From Poriferisodalis sp965208895 (GTDB lineage Bacteria > Actinomycetota > Acidimicrobiia > Acidimicrobiales > Poriferisodalaceae), in the NCBI RefSeq assembly GCF_965208895.1, contig NZ_OZ242363.1:434001-498000 (forward strand): a DNA stretch of 64,000 bases, given 5' to 3'. The position numbers and the translations under genes are program-made. Of the stretch, positions 61,112 to 64,000 are shown one piece after another. Below the pieces are notes generated by a model that did no database searches, was not told the DNA's origin, and was given only the letters and a program-made list of their open reading frames with translations. Positions within the stretch are counted from its first letter, which is position 1, and each line of letters starts with the position of its first letter.

Positions 61112-62158
61112 GTGTCTGCTGCAGTCTCCGAACCGGGCGGCCCGGTCGCCGGCATCGATCCTGGGCCGGTCACCGCGTGGATGGCCGAGCGCGTCGAGCT
61201 CAGCCCCCCGCTGCAGTTCGAGATCATCGCCGGCGGGCACTCGAACCTCACCTACCGCGTCACCGATGCCGTGGGCAACCGCTGGGTGCTGCGCCGCCCG
61301 CCGCTGGCCCACCTGCTCGCCGGGGCACACGACATGGTTCGCGAGCACCGGATCCTGGCTGCGCTGGAACCCACCCCGGTCCCCACTCCCCCGGTGGTGG
61401 GCCTGTGCACCGATGCCGAGGTGAACGGCGCCGATTTCTATGTGACCGGGTTCGTGGAGGGCACCGTGCTGCGGTCACTGGCCGATGCCGAGGCGCTGTC
61501 GCCCGAGGCTCGGGGAGCACTCAGCCGGCAGCTGGTGGAGGTTCAGGCCGCCATCCACAGCACCGACTTGGAGGCCACCGGCCTGGACACGCTGGGCCGC
61601 CCCGACGACTACGTCGCGAGGCAGCTGCACGTGTGGCGGCGCCAGTTCAACGCCATGACGTCGCGGGAGCTGCCGATCATCGAACGGGTCCACGACGTGC
61701 TCGTGGCGTCGATCCCGCCCCAGTCCGAGGCCACCCTGGTGCACGGCGACTACCGCTTGGACAACTGCCTGTCGGGGGCGAGTGGCGTACTGGCGGCGGT
61801 GTTGGACTGGGAGATCTCCACCTTGGGCGACCCGCTGGCCGACTTCGGATTCTCGCTGGGCTACTGGGTGGAGGCCGGCGACGCGTTCAACCCGCTGGGA
61901 CACGACGCCACCGCTGCGCCGGGGTTCTGGACACGCGAGCAGCTGGCGAGCGCCTATGGCGAGCTCACCGGCCGGGACGTCAGCGCGATGGGTTGGTTCT
62001 TTGCGTTCGCGAGCTGGCGCCTGGCCTGCATCCTCGAAGGAGTCCATGCCCGGTACGTGGGCGGTGCCATCCCCGACATCCCCCCAGAGGTGCACGAGTT
62101 TCCCCGCAGCATCGTGGCGCTGGCCGAGCGAGCCGAGTCAGTCCTGGCGAGCCTCTAG
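61112..62158 (+). CDS. Phosphotransferase-family (APH fold) protein
   Basis: 348 residues from GTG 61112, chosen because GAGGGA lies just upstream (ATG 61070 is also in frame). IIAGGHSNLTYRVTDAVGNRWVLRRPP is the nucleotide-binding opening, with TLVHGDYRLDNCLSG as catalytic loop and VLDWEISTLGDPLADFGF for metal binding. It resembles the ACAD10/11-type kinases that accompany acyl-CoA metabolism, here followed by an LLM oxidoreductase. Confidence 0.86.
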   Translation: MSAAVSEPGGPVAGIDPGPVTAWMAERVELSPPLQFEIIAGGHSNLTYRVTDAVGNRWVLRRPPLAHLLAGAHDMVREHRILAALEPTPVPTPPVVGLCTDAEVNGADFYVTGFVEGTVLRSLADAEALSPEARGALSRQLVEVQAAIHSTDLEATGLDTLGRPDDYVARQLHVWRRQFNAMTSRELPIIERVHDVLVASIPPQSEATLVHGDYRLDNCLSGASGVLAAVLDWEISTLGDPLADFGFSLGYWVEAGDAFNPLGHDATAAPGFWTREQLASAYGELTGRDVSAMGWFFAFASWRLACILEGVHARYVGGAIPDIPPEVHEFPRSIVALAERAESVLASL

Positions 62159-62175
62159 CCACTATCGTCCCCGCC

Positions 62176-63189
62176 ATGAAGGTAGACGGCGGCCTCGGAG
62201 TCACTAGCGGATTCGATGGGATCATCGAGTCGAGTCAAGAACAAGAAGCGTTGGGCTACGACGGATTGTGGGTGCCAGAGACCAGCCACGATCCGTTCAC
62301 CATGCTCCCGCTCATGGCGCATGCCACCTCGACGGTGGAGCTGGGCACCAGCATCGTGGTGGGCTTCGCCCGCAACCCGATGTCACTGGCCTACAGCGCC
62401 AACGACATCCAGCTGCTGTCGCAGGGCAGGTTCATCCTGGGGCTCGGCAGCCAGATCCGCCCGCACATCACCCGGCGTTTCTCGATGGAGTGGTCCAAGC
62501 CCGCCGCTCGCATGCGCGAGATGATCCTGGCGATCAAGGCCATCTGGGCCTGCTGGAACGACGGCGAGAAGCTGAACTTCCGTGGCGACTTCTACGAGCA
62601 CACGCTGATGACGCCGTTCTTCGACCCCGGCGCGAACCCCTACGGCGCTCCCCGGCTGGCCCTGGCCGGCGTCGGCCCGCTGATGACCGAGGTGGCCGGC
62701 GAGACCTGCGATGTCTTCCTCTGCCACGGCTTCACCACCGAGAAGTACCTGCGTGAGGAGACCATCCCGGCGATCGAACGGGGTGCTGCGCGCGCAGGCC
62801 GCGATCCCAGCGAGATCACGATCTCGGGCCCGTCGTTCATCGTGACCGGCAACACCGAAGAGGACATGGCCAAGGCCAAGGACGCCACCAAGCAGCAGGT
62901 CGCGTTCTACGGTTCCACGCCGGCGTACCGGCCCGTGCTGGAGTGCCACGGCTGGGGCGAAATGCAGACCGAGCTGAACGCCATGTCCAAGGAAGGCCGC
63001 TGGGTCGAGATGGCGAACCTGGTCGACGACGACATTCTCGATGCGTTCGCCGTGGTGGCCGAGCCCGAGCAAGTTGCCACCGAGCTGAAGCGTCGCTTCT
63101 CCGACGTGGTGGACCGGGTCAGTTTCTACGCCCCCTACAAGGGCGACCGCTCCCGCTGGCAGACCATCTTCAACGACCTGAAGAGCTAG
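62176..63189 (+). CDS. LLM-class (luciferase-like, probably F420-dependent) oxidoreductase
   Basis: 337 residues. TIM-barrel luciferase-like monooxygenase fold: EALGYDGLWVPETSHDPFT, VELGTSIVVGFARNPMSLAYSANDIQLLSQGRFILGLGSQIRPHITRRF and PRLALAGVGPLMTEVAGETCDVFLCHGF. It fits the TIGR03617 type of F420-dependent oxidoreductase. F420 use is inferred from family. A second copy of its 3' end lies just downstream. Confidence 0.85.
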   Translation: MKVDGGLGVTSGFDGIIESSQEQEALGYDGLWVPETSHDPFTMLPLMAHATSTVELGTSIVVGFARNPMSLAYSANDIQLLSQGRFILGLGSQIRPHITRRFSMEWSKPAARMREMILAIKAIWACWNDGEKLNFRGDFYEHTLMTPFFDPGANPYGAPRLALAGVGPLMTEVAGETCDVFLCHGFTTEKYLREETIPAIERGAARAGRDPSEITISGPSFIVTGNTEEDMAKAKDATKQQVAFYGSTPAYRPVLECHGWGEMQTELNAMSKEGRWVEMANLVDDDILDAFAVVAEPEQVATELKRRFSDVVDRVSFYAPYKGDRSRWQTIFNDLKS

Positions 63190-63264
63190 CGCCAGCCAGC
63201 TCGCAGCGTCGTTGAAGCATCAAACACAGCAACGACCTGAAGAGCTAGCCCCAACCAGCTCAGG
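63168..63264 (+). repeat. Stop-codon hairpin and duplicated gene end after the LLM oxidoreductase
   Basis: CTTCAACGAC (63168-63177) pairs perfectly with GTCGTTGAAG (63208-63217) across the stop. This is followed by GCATCAAACAC (63217-63227), then a second copy of the gene's last bases (from 63230, CAACGACCTGAAGAGCTAGC), offset by 59 bp. The copies agree over about 35 bp with a few mismatches. Confidence 0.7.
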
Positions 63265-63646
63265 AGCCCAGCGGGGCGCAGTCCGAAGCGCAGTTGGGAT
63301 TGGTTGGCGGGGTGGCCGGTGTCGCGGGCCGGTGCAGGACGCCTGAGGTCGGACGCAGCTCCAGCTCGAGACCCTCGGCACCGTCGACAGTGCGGGCCGC
63401 CGCATCCACGATCATCGAGTAGCCGCCAGGTTCGTACGGCGGCCACAGCACCGAGATGTTCGGGCGCTGCGTCACATTCGCCGCGGCCGACCGGCTGGCG
63501 CCGCAGCGCAGCACGTCGCCGTCGAGCCGCATGTCCAGGTGGGCGATATGCGGCGTGGCGTCGTCACGCACAGTCAGCACGTACGCCACCGTGCCGAACC
63601 GCTCCATCTGAGGGCCGATATCAGCCGGCTCCACGGGGATGCTCAT
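63260..63646 (-). CDS. PNPOx-like (split-barrel flavin) fold protein
   Basis: 128 residues from ATG 63646 (start at 63673 also open). RFGTVAYVLTVRDDATPHIAHLDMRLDGDVLRCGASRSAAANVTQRPNISVLWPP is characteristic of pyridoxamine 5'-phosphate oxidase-like split barrels, many of which bind F420 or FMN. It converges with the LLM gene. The C-terminus (PTNPNCASDCAPLGS) has two cysteines. Confidence 0.75.
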   Translation of the reverse strand: MSIPVEPADIGPQMERFGTVAYVLTVRDDATPHIAHLDMRLDGDVLRCGASRSAAANVTQRPNISVLWPPYEPGGYSMIVDAAARTVDGAEGLELELRPTSGVLHRPATPATPPTNPNCASDCAPLGS

Positions 63647-63746
63647 GGACTCGACGATATGCCCATAAGGCACAGCTTGCGCACCGATTCGTCCGCTCGA
63701 TGCACTCTCAATTCCCGGCAGCGCACTGGTATCGTCGTGGAGCCTC

Positions 63747-63819
63747 GGGGCTATAGCTCAGTTGGTAGAGCGCTTCCATGGCATGGAAGAGGTCAGGGGT
63801 TCAATTCCCCTTAGCTCCA
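63747..63819 (+). tRNA. tRNA-Ala (GGC anticodon)
   Basis: Acceptor GGGGCTA pairs with TAGCTCC (one G-U). Anticodon stem CTTCC/GGAAG has loop ATGGCAT, anticodon GGC. T loop TTCAATT. CCA not encoded in full. Confidence 0.93.
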
Positions 63820-64000
63820 CCCGAGAGACTCGTCAGGGATTCCCAGAAGTTCCCAAAACTGCAGGTCAGAGGATATTTCTGGCAGATTGGTTGCTTCGGC
63901 AGTTCCCATGTCGCAGCGTCAGTTCCCTAGGAGGGTGGTCGGAAAGTCGGTGGATTTCCGCGTTCGGTGTGGGGGCGCGCGGGACAATGCAGGGGTGCGC
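63820..64000. other. Unassigned 181 bp after tRNA-Ala
   Basis: No coding frame or clear RNA is recognised before the window ends. It contains four near-identical octamers, (A/G)(G/A)TTCCC(A/T), at about 63838, 63848, 63901 and 63921. No copy of the tRNA 3' end, which would mark an integrated element, was found. Confidence 0.4.

Noticed and set aside
1..64000. CRISPR arrays, rRNA operons, prophage or complete insertion sequences
   Set aside because: No regularly spaced repeats with spacers, no rRNA sequence, no phage structural genes and no transposase frames were recognised.

Overview
The window is about 64 kb of GC-rich, densely coded chromosome from an actinobacterium, most likely a member of the Acidimicrobiia. 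This placement is an inference. It rests on high GC with frequent GTG starts, a class II (B12-dependent) ribonucleotide reductase, a DUF3039 protein, a BldD-like DNA-binding domain, an LLM-class (probably F420-dependent) oxidoreductase, a single-chain glycyl-tRNA synthetase and a minimal actinobacterial-type tad locus. I see no rRNA, CRISPR array, prophage or intact insertion sequence. No gap between genes exceeds 300 bases.

Layout. Bases 1-10983 are a metabolic and accessory stretch: a methylenetetrahydrofolate reductase-like protein, an MFS carrier, a phosphoglycerate dehydrogenase-like enzyme with an ACT domain, a D-erythronate dehydrogenase-like SDR, a CaiB-type CoA transferase, dihydroorotase, a PhyH dioxygenase and an aminoglycoside-phosphotransferase-fold protein. 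Bases 11056-18126 are one minus-strand operon for a peptide/nickel-type ABC importer (SBP, DppB, DppC, DppF, DppD). Its DppF ATPase carries a multi-helix membrane insertion inside the nucleotide-binding domain. Two tRNAs (Ile2-CAT, Asn-GTT) separate it from a housekeeping block: dnaG, a PPDK missing its ATP-grasp half, glyS, recO, uppS, a DinG-type helicase, era, a CorC-like CBS protein, ybeY, phoH and a DUF3039 gene. At 32290 a single frame encodes an MFS carrier fused to a complete ferrochelatase. Next come nrdJ, a cluster of DnaA-box-like sites, a RibD-C-type reductase, lexA with two SOS boxes, nudC, cysS, a CPBP membrane protease and an excisionase-type HTH gene.

Bases 43522-48848 are a tad/Flp-type pilus operon (cpaB, cpaF, tadB, tadC, a small pilin-like gene and three TadE/TadG-like genes), with many ATGA/GTGA stop-start overlaps. 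A membrane-anchored pseudokinase with its own similar AT-rich promoter follows it. The last part holds hemW, a BldD-like HTH gene, dnaJ, hrcA, lepA, rpsT, holA, comEC, comEA, an MFS carrier, a second phosphotransferase, the LLM oxidoreductase, a PNPOx-fold protein and tRNA-Ala(GGC).

Between genes there are several small repeats. One is a palindromic repeat family with two full copies and one half copy, whose stem differs by compensated base pairs. Another is a 106-bp MITE-like element with 27-bp imperfect terminal inverted repeats. There are also stop-codon hairpins followed by a shared GCATCAAACAC tail. The strongest candidates for undescribed biology are the membrane-inserted ABC ATPase, the MFS-ferrochelatase fusion, the pseudokinase beside the tad locus and the palindromic repeat family.
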